Source of the DNA: JANMZO01 sp963763135 | GTDB lineage: Bacteria; Actinomycetota; Acidimicrobiia; Acidimicrobiales; JANYDT01 | Direction of reading: 5' to 3' | Assembly: GCA_963763135.1 (NCBI GenBank) | Contig: CAVXNJ010000002.1 | Coordinates: 186,001 to 250,000 of the forward strand | DNA: 64,000 bases | Shown here: positions 34,612 to 43,997 of the stretch, in pieces | Position numbering within the stretch: position 1 is the first letter of the stretch | Layout of the letters: each line of letters starts with the position of its first letter | Translations under genes and position numbers: made by a program | The notes under the pieces: model-generated | Seen by the model: the letters and a program-made list of their open reading frames with translations, nothing else | Told to the model about the DNA's origin: nothing | The model's database searches: none

Positions 34612-36360
34612 TCAGCTGACCGGTACCGAGAAGTCCTGACCCGTGGTGAAATCGGAACCGTCGGAGAAGTCGAGGCTGCCATCTTCGGCCGGAACCGTCG
34701 TGGCGGGCGCCGCGGGATCCTGGGTCGTTACGTCGCCGGCCGCCGGGACGAGCGCCGGATCGACCGTGGGATCAGCCGTCGGGACGGCCGGAGCAAGCCC
34801 GACATCGGGGACCGGTGTGGTTGCCGTCGGTGCCTGAGGCACGACATCGGGCGCATCACTCGTCGAGAAGATCGTGTACGCCCCAAGAAGCAGGCCGGCC
34901 GCGAGACACAGGCTCGCCAGAATTCGCACAAGTCGCGCCGTGTCCTGGGAGTCGTCGTCGACGTCGGCGGCACCCTCGAGATCGACCGCCTTCGGCTCGG
35001 CTTTCTTGAACAGGCCACTGAGTTTGCCGGCCCCGGCGCCGTTGTCGCCGCTCATTGCCGCGAGCGCGGCTTCGGCGTTCGGTGCTGCATCCGACTTCTT
35101 CGGTTTGGTGGCTTTCTCGGCCTTGGGCGTCTTTTCCGCCTTCGGGGCTTTCTCGGCCTTCACCTTCTTGGCCTTGACCTCGTTCGCCGACGGCACGTCG
35201 CCCTCGGTTGACCCATTGAACGGGTTGGGTTCGGTCTCCTTGCCCGCCCGACCGAATTTCCCGGCCAGGCCCCGACGGGCCTTTTCTTTGCCGGGTTCCT
35301 GGGCCGCTTCGACGGTTGGTTCCGGGGCCGTGGTGAACGGCGGCGTCGAGAACCCGCCCTCATCACGAAGATGGAAGTGTGAACCGAACTGGTCGCCCGA
35401 CGGGAGTGCGGCCGGAGCTACGGGCTCCCAGCCGGAACCGTCGCTCGGCTCGGCGGCGGGGTAGGGGTTCCAGACCGCAGCGGAAGTATCCGACGGCTCG
35501 TCGGAGGAAACGTTCTGCTGCGCTTCGGGGGGACTCAGCGAGGGGAGTGCCGGAGCGGCCTCGAGGTTCCCGAACGATGCCGGGGAAAGCACGGGCGAAT
35601 CAACGGCCGGCGCGAACGAACCGATCGGAGGAAGCGCACCCAGCGCGGACGGGGTCGCGTCGATTGACGGAAGCGGTTGCCCAAATGTGAAGCTCGGAGC
35701 GGTGAACGCTGCCGGACCGGTCGCTTCTGGCGTCGGAGCGAGTGGGAGAACCGCCGGAATGACGGGTGGAGCCTGGAGTTCGCCAGCCGGGTACAGACTC
35801 GTCGTGAAGCTCAGCGAGTCGTTCGACGGCGACGGCGGCGCCATCGGGGAGAGCGGAGGCATCGTTGGTTCGAGCGGTGCCAGCGGCGCAGAGCCCGCAG
35901 CATCGAATCCAAACGATGGAGGCGTCGGAAGCGACCCGAAGCTCGGAAGCGCTGCGCTGGCACCGAAGCTCGGAAGTGCTGCGCCGGCGCCAAACGAATC
36001 CATCGGAGCCAACGGGGCAGGAGACTCTCCGGTCGCCGGAATACCGCTCATCGCGTCACCGGTCAGCGACTCGATGGTCGGAAGCGACGCAAACGGGGCC
36101 GGGATCGGCTCAACGGCCGGGAACATCGCCGGCGCAGGTTCGATGGCGGCCGGTTCGGTGCTCATGCCCTGCGCACTGAAACCACCCGTGAGCGATTCAA
36201 GGCTGGGCAGCGAGTCGAGACCGAGTGAACGCTCAACGGGAGCGTCGGGGCCGGCGGCCGACGTTTTGTTCAGCCAGTCGCTCAGTGAAGGGGCCGACGA
36301 TGATTGCGCTGCGGCGTTATCAATTGTTGTCGACCACTCGGGCTGGGAATCACTTGGCAT
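34612..36360 (-). CDS. Pro/Ala/Ser-rich protein with a single C-terminal membrane segment
   Basis: Not recognised. The 582-residue product is mostly low complexity: a Ser/Pro/Ala-rich N-terminal two thirds with recurrent SLPSLESLTG-like motifs (three or more copies) and ASAALPSFG duplicates, a Lys-rich helix-forming stretch (KVKAEKAPKAEKTPKAEK), one membrane span near the end (VRILASLCLAAGLLLGAYTIF) and a Thr/Pro-rich exterior tail. The ATG at 36360 is chosen because AAGGAG precedes it. This layout suggests a large disordered cytosolic scaffold anchored in the membrane. It is divergent from the sufD operon. Confidence 0.75.
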   Translation of the reverse strand: MPSDSQPEWSTTIDNAAAQSSSAPSLSDWLNKTSAAGPDAPVERSLGLDSLPSLESLTGGFSAQGMSTEPAAIEPAPAMFPAVEPIPAPFASLPTIESLTGDAMSGIPATGESPAPLAPMDSFGAGAALPSFGASAALPSFGSLPTPPSFGFDAAGSAPLAPLEPTMPPLSPMAPPSPSNDSLSFTTSLYPAGELQAPPVIPAVLPLAPTPEATGPAAFTAPSFTFGQPLPSIDATPSALGALPPIGSFAPAVDSPVLSPASFGNLEAAPALPSLSPPEAQQNVSSDEPSDTSAAVWNPYPAAEPSDGSGWEPVAPAALPSGDQFGSHFHLRDEGGFSTPPFTTAPEPTVEAAQEPGKEKARRGLAGKFGRAGKETEPNPFNGSTEGDVPSANEVKAKKVKAEKAPKAEKTPKAEKATKPKKSDAAPNAEAALAAMSGDNGAGAGKLSGLFKKAEPKAVDLEGAADVDDDSQDTARLVRILASLCLAAGLLLGAYTIFSTSDAPDVVPQAPTATTPVPDVGLAPAVPTADPTVDPALVPAAGDVTTQDPAAPATTVPAEDGSLDFSDGSDFTTGQDFSVPVS

Positions 36361-36720
36361 CCGAACTCCTTCGAACGTCACCCCTCGTTGTGAAAGGTGA
36401 AGCCGCGGTAAACATCGGCCATTCGACGCCATTGCTTTACAAGAAATGAGCATGAGTTCAATACTGCGCCCTCGTCTCCGGATCGGATCCGCTCGACGAT
36501 CGCCCTGAGCAGGCGGTTTTCTGCCCAGAAAAAGCGTGATCCGCGGGTCCGGCGGCCCAAACCGACCCCACAACAATCGAACGTCGGCCGGACGTCGGCC
36601 GGACATCAACCGGACGCCAACGGGCGTCAGCTGAAACAGTGGTCCTGACCGTTCCGGTTAGGACGCAGCAGGCCCTACGATGGATCGCTCCACGTACCGC
36701 CTGCCACCCCGCAGCTTCCT
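36361..36720. promoter_or_regulatory. Divergent promoter region upstream of sufD
   Basis: A non-coding stretch containing direct repeats of ACGTCGGCCGG (about 36580-36603), a 23-bp near-palindrome GTCCTGACCG-TTC-CGGTTAGGAC (36642-36664) and a -10-like TACGAT at 36675-36680, 40 bp before sufD. The palindrome could be an operator controlling the suf operon; no known SufR site was recognised. Confidence 0.4.
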
Positions 36721-37950
36721 GTGAGGAACACGCTTCTGTCCGCCGTCGATTCACCTTCGCCAGCTTCACCCGCCGTTTCGGCCGACACCGCGCCCGGTGT
36801 CATTCTGTCCTACGACGACGCACGGTCCCGGGCCCGCGCGCTCTATACGTCGACACCGCTTCCTTCCGATGCCGAAGAAATCTGGCGGTACTCGCGCATC
36901 AACGAGTTGAACATCGCCCGTTTCACCAACCCGTCGACCGGAGCCGATGCGGTCACCGTCGAGTTGCCGCAGTCCGCGGTCGACGCCGGGGTCGTGGTGC
37001 TTCGCGGCGACGCGGCCCGGCAATCCGGGTTGTTCGGAACGATTCTGGCCGATGATCTCGACGCGCTGACCCTCCTCGGTGTGGCTTCATCCGACGACAT
37101 TCTCGTGATCGACATCCCAGCCGGTCGGGCCATCGCCGATCCGATTCGGCTGACCCGGGCACTCGCCACCGATTCGGCCGTGATTGCCAGTCGGGTCTTC
37201 ATCCGGTCGGGTGAGAACAGCGAAGCAACGATCATTGAGCGCCTGTCGTCGACCGACATCGAGTCACTCGCGATTCCGCTCACCGAGGTGTCGGTCGGAC
37301 GCTCCGCTCGCCTTCGGCTCGTGTCGGTGCAGGAACTCGGGCCCCGTATGTGGCAGGTCGGAACGACCTCAGCGCTGACCGACGGCGACGCAACGCTGTC
37401 GACCATGGCGGTGGCGTTGGGAGGTTCATATGCGCGCCTACGAATTGACGCGACGATCACGGCCAAGGGCGGGCACAACGAGTTGATGGCCGTGTACTTC
37501 GGAGAAGGCACCCAGATGCACGACTTCCGCACCCTGCAAAGCCATGTCGCCCCTCGCACGACGAGCGATCTGCTCTTCAAGGGAGCCGTCGAAGACTTCG
37601 CGAAGTCGGTGTACTCGGGTCTGATCCGGATCACGAAAGACGGACGCGGCACGTCGGCCAACCAGACGAACCGCAATCTCATCCTGTCGAAGAATGCTTC
37701 GGCCGAGAGCGTTCCCAACCTGGAGATCGACAACAACGACGTGAAGTGCAGCCACGCGTCGGCGATCGGACCGATCGATGACGATCACCGGTACTACCTG
37801 GAAAGCCGGGGGGTTCCGCCCGAAGTAGCCGAACGACTTATCGTTCAGGGCTTCTTCGCCGATCTTCTCAACCGCATCCCTGACGAAGAGTTGCGGGATC
37901 AGCTGATCGACGCCGTTCGGGCCAAGTTCGACCGGAGGGCCAACCTGTGA
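36721..37950 (+). CDS. sufD: Fe-S cluster assembly protein SufD
   Basis: A 409-residue SufB/SufD-family protein; SufD partners SufB and SufC in the scaffold complex. The N-terminal EEIWRYSRINELN block is characteristic of SufD. The C-terminal beta-helix core includes GGHNELMAVYFGEGTQMHDFRTLQSHVAPRTTSDLLFKGAV and the conserved CSHASAIGPIDDDHRYYLESRGV. Start is GTG. Its stop overlaps the next gene's GTG by 4 bp. The first gene of the usual sufBDC order, sufB, is about 24 kb away on the other strand. Confidence 0.93.
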   Translation: MRNTLLSAVDSPSPASPAVSADTAPGVILSYDDARSRARALYTSTPLPSDAEEIWRYSRINELNIARFTNPSTGADAVTVELPQSAVDAGVVVLRGDAARQSGLFGTILADDLDALTLLGVASSDDILVIDIPAGRAIADPIRLTRALATDSAVIASRVFIRSGENSEATIIERLSSTDIESLAIPLTEVSVGRSARLRLVSVQELGPRMWQVGTTSALTDGDATLSTMAVALGGSYARLRIDATITAKGGHNELMAVYFGEGTQMHDFRTLQSHVAPRTTSDLLFKGAVEDFAKSVYSGLIRITKDGRGTSANQTNRNLILSKNASAESVPNLEIDNNDVKCSHASAIGPIDDDHRYYLESRGVPPEVAERLIVQGFFADLLNRIPDEELRDQLIDAVRAKFDRRANL

Positions 37951-38378
37951 GCGAGTGGATCGACGCCATCGCGTTCGCCGACCTGGATTCCGCAGCCGCG
38001 GTGCGGGTGGACCTCACCGACACCGAAGGTGCGGTTCATCGGGTTGCCGTCGTCCGTATCGACGACAAGCTTTACGCGATCGGCGACAAGTGCTCCCACG
38101 CCGACGTCTCGTTGGCCGAAGGTACGGTTTACGACGACGAGTGTCAGCTCGAATGCATCAAACACGGAAGCCTGTTTTCACTCATCACCGGTGAGGCAGT
38201 CACGTTTCCGGCCACCCGCCCGGTTCCTGTCTACGCCATTCGCCAAGACGGCGAACGTGTCGTCATCCAGGTACCCGGCGTCATCCAGGTGGCGACTCCC
38301 CACGATCCGACGACGAATGCCTGGTCCAGCGCATCGTCAGAAACCGCCGCACAAGCGAAGCAGGGCCCGGCCGCATGA
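37947..38378 (+). CDS. Rieske-type [2Fe-2S] ferredoxin in the suf operon
   Basis: A 143-residue soluble Rieske protein. The ligands are C-x-H (KCSHADVSLAEG) and C-x2-H (ECIKHGSLFSL), as in the ferredoxin subunits of ring-hydroxylating dioxygenases. It overlaps sufD and sufC by 4 bp each (GTGA, ATGA), so the three are made together. Rieske ferredoxins in actinobacterial suf operons are known; electron supply for cluster assembly is the likely role. The last 30 residues are Ala/Ser-rich and probably disordered. Confidence 0.9.
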   Translation: MSEWIDAIAFADLDSAAAVRVDLTDTEGAVHRVAVVRIDDKLYAIGDKCSHADVSLAEGTVYDDECQLECIKHGSLFSLITGEAVTFPATRPVPVYAIRQDGERVVIQVPGVIQVATPHDPTTNAWSSASSETAAQAKQGPAA

Positions 38379-39163
38379 GTTCCGTAACCACACTTACCAT
38401 TTCTGATCTTCACGCTTCCATTCCGGGGCGCGAGATTCTGCGCGGCGTCAGCCTGAGCGTCCGGGGCGGCGAAGTCCACGCCATCATGGGTCCCAACGGG
38501 TCCGGAAAAAGCACCCTGTCGCACGTCCTTCTCGGTCGGCCGGGCTACGAGGCGATCACCGGCAGCGTGCAGGTCGACGGCGTGGAGATGCTTAGTTTGC
38601 CCACCTGGAAGCGGGCCCAGGCCGGATTGTTCCTCGGCATGCAGTACCCGACCGAGGTTCCCGGTGTGAGCATGGAAGACCTCCTGGTCGAGGTCCTCGC
38701 GGCCGGAGATCGTCCGGAGACACCGGCCACAGTACGCGAGGCCATGGCCCGCGAAGCGGCGTCGGTCGGGTTGGATCCGCGCCTGCTCGAGCGTGCGTTG
38801 AACGTCGACCTCTCGGGCGGCGAGAAGAAGCGCAACGAAACCGTGCAACTCGGCGTGCTCGAACCGAAGTTCGCGATCCTCGACGAGATCGACTCCGGTC
38901 TCGACGTCGATGCGCTGCGTTCGGTCAGCGAGCGGGTCAAGCAGTCCGTGGCACGCGGCATGGGTGCCGTCGTGATCACCCACTACAACCGCCTGCTGCA
39001 CGAGCTTCCGCCCGATGTGGTTCATGTGTTCGTCAACGGACGCATTGTGGCGAGCGGTGGCCCCGAGTTGGCGCTTCAGCTCGAAGACACCGGCTACGAG
39101 CCGTACGTCGAGCAAACCGTCGGCGCACCGTCGGGCGGCCTCGACGACCTCTTCGGACTCTGA
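38375..39163 (+). CDS. sufC: Fe-S cluster assembly ATPase SufC
   Basis: A 262-residue ABC-type ATPase that drives the SufBCD scaffold. Visible motifs: Walker A GPNGSGKST, Q-loop GMQYPTEVPGV, signature LSGGEKKRNE, Walker B FAILDEIDSGLD and the H-loop in VITHYNRLL; the signature with KKRNE is typical of SufC. Start ATG overlaps the Rieske stop. No sufS/sufU genes follow in the window. Confidence 0.95.
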   Translation: MSSVTTLTISDLHASIPGREILRGVSLSVRGGEVHAIMGPNGSGKSTLSHVLLGRPGYEAITGSVQVDGVEMLSLPTWKRAQAGLFLGMQYPTEVPGVSMEDLLVEVLAAGDRPETPATVREAMAREAASVGLDPRLLERALNVDLSGGEKKRNETVQLGVLEPKFAILDEIDSGLDVDALRSVSERVKQSVARGMGAVVITHYNRLLHELPPDVVHVFVNGRIVASGGPELALQLEDTGYEPYVEQTVGAPSGGLDDLFGL

Positions 39164-39219
39164 GGCCGTACCGCCTGGCCGTCGGCCGTCAGTGATCCGC
39201 TGTCGGTGAGGGTTCCCCG

Positions 39220-40392
39220 TCAACATCGAAGGGTCGTTCGAAGAAGCCGTCGCCAGCCTCGCTGACGCCGTAGCTGGGTGGCTCGGCAAAGGCCAGAGGC
39301 GCCAACGTCGTTGGAATCGATTCGACAGTTGGGATCGATTCGACCCTGGTGATGGGCGTGGTGGTGGACGTGGTGGTATGGCGCTGGTGTCTCGTCGACG
39401 GCGATCGGTTCGGCGAAGAAGTCACTCCCGTCGCCGGTGAGCGCCAAGGCCGGCGGGTTTGTCGGGCGCGTTGCGGTGACGGCCGGAACCGACGCGTGGG
39501 TCGCCGGGTGCTCCTTCGCGATCTCCGCGGTGCCGCCCCGGGCAATGATGGAAACCGCGGCGAGGCCGGCCGCCATCCCGGCCAGGCGTCGGCGGTTGAC
39601 GGTCTCGTGCAGCGCCACTCGGGCGAGGAGGATCGTGCTGGCGGGATACATCGAGGCGATAACCGCGACAACGGAGAGCAGGCCGTTGCGGCTCGCGTAG
39701 AAGTAGAGCGCGTTGGCCGAAGCGTCGAGCACGCCGGCAATCGCGGCGAGTTTCAGGGACGGGGTCGGCGGTAGCCACGATGCGTCGGCCTTCCCGTAGC
39801 CGATCACCAGAATCGTCAGGCCGAGAGCCAAAGTGGCGGCCACGCGTCCCGCGACGAGTGGCCACAGACCGGACTCCCCGCCCGCTCGGGAGAGCAGCAC
39901 GAAGTACCCGCCGAAGAAGGTGCCGGCCCCGACGGCCAGAGCGAGGGCGGAACGCGAGCCTTTCGTCTCCTCGGGTTTGGTCTTCTCGCCGGCGATCAAC
40001 CAGATCGCGACGACCGCGACGTACACGCCGACGAGCACGGTCATCGACGGCCGTTCGCCGAGAAGGAGACCAACGACGACGGGGATTCCCCCGGACACGA
40101 CGGACGTGATGGATGCCACCGGCCCAAACGCACCACGCCCCATCGCCTCGTAGAACATGCCCAGACCGGCGACGGCGCAGAGGCCGGCTGCCGTGCCCCA
40201 TGCCAGGTCCCGGCCGACGAACGATCCGCCGGCTCCCAGAAGCGATACCCCGATCAGGCCGATCAACCCGACGAACTGTGAAATGAGCGTGGTGCCGATC
40301 GCCTTCGCCTCGCGGGTCGCGAGTCCACCGAAGAAGTCGCCGGCGCCCCACGTGAGCGCGGACGCCAACGCGAGGATGAGTGGCAGTTCCAT
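39220..40392 (-). CDS. DMT/EamA-family transporter with a probable frameshifted tail
   Basis: The first ~290 residues form ten predicted membrane spans with two EamA halves (LALASALTWGAGDFFGGLATR...; AALAVGAG...FFGGYFVLLSRAGG). After ARGGTAEIAKEHPATH comes a soluble tail. In the listed frame the tail becomes His-rich and basic; in the adjacent frame it reads as a Thr-rich linker followed by TLAPLAFAEPPSYGVSEAGDGFFERP and stops at 39189. The latter resembles the GSDFFAEPIAVDE segment just before it, so a one-base indel near 39380 is likely. Substrate unknown; export of a metabolite is typical. Confidence 0.8.
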   Translation of the reverse strand: MELPLILALASALTWGAGDFFGGLATREAKAIGTTLISQFVGLIGLIGVSLLGAGGSFVGRDLAWGTAAGLCAVAGLGMFYEAMGRGAFGPVASITSVVSGGIPVVVGLLLGERPSMTVLVGVYVAVVAIWLIAGEKTKPEETKGSRSALALAVGAGTFFGGYFVLLSRAGGESGLWPLVAGRVAATLALGLTILVIGYGKADASWLPPTPSLKLAAIAGVLDASANALYFYASRNGLLSVVAVIASMYPASTILLARVALHETVNRRRLAGMAAGLAAVSIIARGGTAEIAKEHPATHASVPAVTATRPTNPPALALTGDGSDFFAEPIAVDETPAPYHHVHHHAHHQGRIDPNCRIDSNDVGASGLCRATQLRRQRGWRRLLRTTLRC

Positions 40393-40422
40393 GATGTCGA
40401 CGAGTCGCGAGCCCTGCGCTTT

Positions 40423-43400
40423 CTACGCGTTGGCGAATGCGGGGCGTTTCGTGCGGATGTTCGACTGGGTCCGGTCGGGCACGTTCGTCGTCGTCGAGGA
40501 ATCAACCCGAACGGTGAAGCGCTCCTGCCAGTGGTTTGCGGCAAGAATCGTTTCCGGGGCGACACCCGTCACCCAGTCGAAGGCGTCGAACATGGGGTCC
40601 GCAATGACCCGTTCCAATGTGGCGGTCTCCAGAATGCGGCCCGGCGAAAACTCAGCGAACATACTGTTCATCCGGCCGTCGAGAACCCGGTAGGTCGATC
40701 CGTCGATGAGCGAGATCACGTACGCGGCGATCGTGTCGTTGATGGTGAGCGTGGCCAGTTCGAGTTCGTCGGTGTAGGTGTGGGTGACCACGGTTTCCTG
40801 CCAGAAGCGGCGGTCGAGCGCGTCGTCGAGGTCCGACTGGTTGCGGCGGTCGTGGTCCCGACTGATGTGTACAGCTTCGATTTCGGGGAGCAGCGCCATG
40901 ATGCTGTCGGTACCGCGATGGAAGTCGACTGCCCAACTGCTGGCTTGGTTCTCCAAGCGGGCGTAACCCCGACGAAGCTGCTTCCGCATGTTCTTGCTGA
41001 GCAGGGTTTCGATCTGGACGTCGGGCGTCAAGAGCACCTGCGGGACGCTGAGTTGCTCCTCGATCGACAGTGTCGGCAGGTGACGCTTCAGCGCATCGAT
41101 GACCGTGTTGTGGCCCGCGACCTGGTTGATCGTGAGAGCCCACGGTCCGTTGGAGTTGAGCGCCAGATCGGCAATGCCCAACGCAAGCGTGTCGGCGGCC
41201 GCTGCGTTCCTTGCGAACACGCTCGCCACACTCGCCATTTGATTGTCGAGGGTGAAAAGCCGGAGGGTCTGCCCGATGCGACGCCGGGCGAACAGGGCCG
41301 CGCCGTCGATGGCTCCGGAAGGGGAGCGAACGAGAAGACACTGCACGTCGGTGTCGGGATGCAGTTGGAACCACGATGACATCCACGACCAGCGGGCGGT
41401 GATCGGAGCGCCGACCTCATGGTGGAACTGCGCCAGCGCCGGCAGGATCGACTCCAACTGACGGATACCGCGAATGACCTCGGCCCGGGCCAGGGTGCTC
41501 TTCGCTTCGGTACGCGCCTTGGCCGGGAGAGGCAACACCTGTTCCTTCTGGTTGCGTCGACGCAACAGGGTCTTGAATTCGTCGGCGGGAAGCGGACGCG
41601 AGAACAGGAATCCCTGTACGAGATCGCAGCGGAGGTCCGAAAGGATGTCGAGTTGGCGTTGGTTCTCGACCCCTTCCGCGACGGTGGTTCCACCGACGGC
41701 ACGGGCCAGATCGATCACGGTGCGAACGAGCGCATGCGACGTGGCCGAGTCATCGAGCTTCTGCACGAACGACTGGTCGATCTTGATGGTGTCGACCGGG
41801 AAGGAGTGGAGGTAGCTGAGCGATGAGTAGCCGGTGCCGAAGTCGTCGATGGCGATTCCGACCTTGAGCGCCGTCAACTGTTGAAGGGTGCGGTGACTGT
41901 TGGAGTCCGCAACGAGAAGCGATTCGGTCACTTCCAGCGTGAGGTGCTCGGGCGCCAGGCCCGACGAACGGAGCGCTTCGGTGACTATGCGGAGCAGGTC
42001 GGGGTCGTTGAGTTGACGGGCCGACAGGTTGACGCTGGCTCGGAGTTCGCCACAGTGCGGTATCTCGAGCTGCCAGCGTCGAACATGCTTGCAGGTCTCG
42101 GTGAGAACCCAGCGACCGATCGTGTTGATCTTGCCGGTCTCCTCCGCCAACGGAATGAACATCGTGGGTGAAATGAGTCCCCGGACCGGGTGGCGCCAGC
42201 GGACCAGCGCCTCGACGGAGCGGATGATCGCGGAATCGGTATCCACGATCGGCTGGAAATGCACGATGAATTCGCGATTGTCCAAGGCGTGTTCGAGGTC
42301 GTCTTTGAGGTTCAACCGATCGACGATCTCGGCGTACTGACTCTGCTCGAAGAACTCGTAGCGGCCCTTGCCCTGGCGTTTCGCGAGGTACATCGCCACG
42401 TCGGCGCCCCGCAGAAGGGTCTGCACGTCGGCGTGTTCTTTGCTTTCGAGAGCGATGCCGACGCTGCCACCCACACGAACCGGGCGGTTCAGAACGGTGA
42501 TGGGTTCGCTAAGCGCGCGGATGATTCGGGTCGCGGTGCTGGCGGCGTCGTGGCGGTCGATCGTTTTGGTGATGAGCACGGCGAACTCGTCGCCACCGAG
42601 CCGAGCTACGAGATCAGAATCCCGGACGCACTTGCGGATCCGGTTGGCGACCTCCGTGAGCACGTGGTCTCCGGCTTCGTGACCGAGGCTGTCGTTCACG
42701 GCCTTGAAGTCGTCGAGGTCGATGAGCAGCACGGCGATGGAGTTGCGACCGTCGTGGAGTGCGGCTGTGGTTCGCTCGGTGAACTGGGTGCGGTTGGCCA
42801 ACCCGGTCAGCGGGTCATGGCGGGCCTCGTTGTGGAGAAGCTCGCGACCGTGTTCGACCGTGCGAACGAGTCCGAGCACCCGGCCGAGCATGAGGGCGAA
42901 GAGGACCGCTGAGCTCGTCAGGGTCACATATCGGTCTTCCTGCGTACCCCAGAACAGGTCGATGAACGGCACGAGCAGCGTCGCGCAGAACATCAGGACC
43001 AGGCGGATGTTCGAGATGCGCTCCAGTTGGTTGGTGCCCGATCGAATCTCGCCGGCCATCGACGGATGCAGCGCCGCCAGCGCGAAGAGAACGTAGAAGC
43101 CGAGCCAGAAGGCGTCGGCGATACCGCCGGTTTGGAAGGCGTCGGCGGCGTTGAGAACGCCGTATTGAACGTCGGCGATCACCAACGAGCACAGGGCGGC
43201 GATGATCAGCGAGAGTGACCGGTGACGCCGGTGGATGATCACGGCGAGACGGAGCGCCACGAACAGCACCGCGAGATCCATGACCGGATAGCAGAGCGAG
43301 ATCAGCCGCTCGACAGTTGCCTGCCCCGCGATCGGAACGTATGCGTCCATAACGAGAACCCAAAGGACCGAGAACAACGCGATGCCGAAGATTCCGGCGT

Positions 43401-43782
43401 CGATGAGGCCGGCCCAGTCTTTGGTGCCGTTTGAGTTTCGGCGGATCTTCAGCGCCAGACCGGCGATCACCAGTGGGTACATCAGGAGGTAGAACGCGTC
43501 GGCGATCGAGGGAAACGGAACGGACTCGCTGTGGGTTTCGAGCCAGTAGTAGATCAGGTCAGCCGTGAGGAACGAGGCCTGCCCCAACGCGAACATGACC
43601 CACGGGGCGCGGTAGCGCGTCCGGTGCATGCGGATACCGACGATCATGCCGAGGAGGCTGAGAAAGCCAACGCCGTTGTACAACACCAACTTCGTGGTCG
43701 GAGTTGGGCTCAGGGTGAAGTACGCAGCCGACATCGAGAAGATGATCGTCAGGTAGATCCCGAGAAATGCACGTCGTTTCAC
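40423..43782 (-). CDS. Membrane GGDEF-EAL cyclic-di-GMP protein with C-terminal GNAT-like domain
   Basis: The 1119-residue product has about nine N-terminal membrane spans (residues 1-300), a GGDEF domain with intact active site (LGGDEFAVL) and an RDSD inhibitory site, and an EAL domain with EALVRW, the Glu/Asp metal sites (DDFGTGYSS, KIDQSF) and EGVE. Both cyclic-di-GMP synthesis and breakdown are therefore possible. About 330 further residues follow: a region with possible cNMP/GAF-like traits, then MRKQLRRGYARLENQ...RRFWQETVVTHTYTDELELATLTINDTIAAYVISLIDG, which resembles FemAB/CelD-type GNAT acetyltransferases. This third enzymatic-looking module is unusual. The gene is single and starts at an ATG. 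Confidence 0.88.
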   Translation of the reverse strand: MKRRAFLGIYLTIIFSMSAAYFTLSPTPTTKLVLYNGVGFLSLLGMIVGIRMHRTRYRAPWVMFALGQASFLTADLIYYWLETHSESVPFPSIADAFYLLMYPLVIAGLALKIRRNSNGTKDWAGLIDAGIFGIALFSVLWVLVMDAYVPIAGQATVERLISLCYPVMDLAVLFVALRLAVIIHRRHRSLSLIIAALCSLVIADVQYGVLNAADAFQTGGIADAFWLGFYVLFALAALHPSMAGEIRSGTNQLERISNIRLVLMFCATLLVPFIDLFWGTQEDRYVTLTSSAVLFALMLGRVLGLVRTVEHGRELLHNEARHDPLTGLANRTQFTERTTAALHDGRNSIAVLLIDLDDFKAVNDSLGHEAGDHVLTEVANRIRKCVRDSDLVARLGGDEFAVLITKTIDRHDAASTATRIIRALSEPITVLNRPVRVGGSVGIALESKEHADVQTLLRGADVAMYLAKRQGKGRYEFFEQSQYAEIVDRLNLKDDLEHALDNREFIVHFQPIVDTDSAIIRSVEALVRWRHPVRGLISPTMFIPLAEETGKINTIGRWVLTETCKHVRRWQLEIPHCGELRASVNLSARQLNDPDLLRIVTEALRSSGLAPEHLTLEVTESLLVADSNSHRTLQQLTALKVGIAIDDFGTGYSSLSYLHSFPVDTIKIDQSFVQKLDDSATSHALVRTVIDLARAVGGTTVAEGVENQRQLDILSDLRCDLVQGFLFSRPLPADEFKTLLRRRNQKEQVLPLPAKARTEAKSTLARAEVIRGIRQLESILPALAQFHHEVGAPITARWSWMSSWFQLHPDTDVQCLLVRSPSGAIDGAALFARRRIGQTLRLFTLDNQMASVASVFARNAAAADTLALGIADLALNSNGPWALTINQVAGHNTVIDALKRHLPTLSIEEQLSVPQVLLTPDVQIETLLSKNMRKQLRRGYARLENQASSWAVDFHRGTDSIMALLPEIEAVHISRDHDRRNQSDLDDALDRRFWQETVVTHTYTDELELATLTINDTIAAYVISLIDGSTYRVLDGRMNSMFAEFSPGRILETATLERVIADPMFDAFDWVTGVAPETILAANHWQERFTVRVDSSTTTNVPDRTQSNIRTKRPAFANA

Positions 43783-43997
43783 ATGTCACGGTATCGACGT
43801 CGGTCCTTCCCCGCTGAATACGTACAGTGGTCCCGATTTTCGTTAATGTTTCGTCTTGAAGCAGCTGACCTGGGTTTTTAGGTCGGGATCATGACGAAGA
43901 ATGAGCAATTCGATTCACTTTCACGCAGAAACCGTAAAGTTGCCGGCGGGCAGGTATCCCGTCGCCGGGCGCTCAACGCCCCAGCTGTGACGGACGG

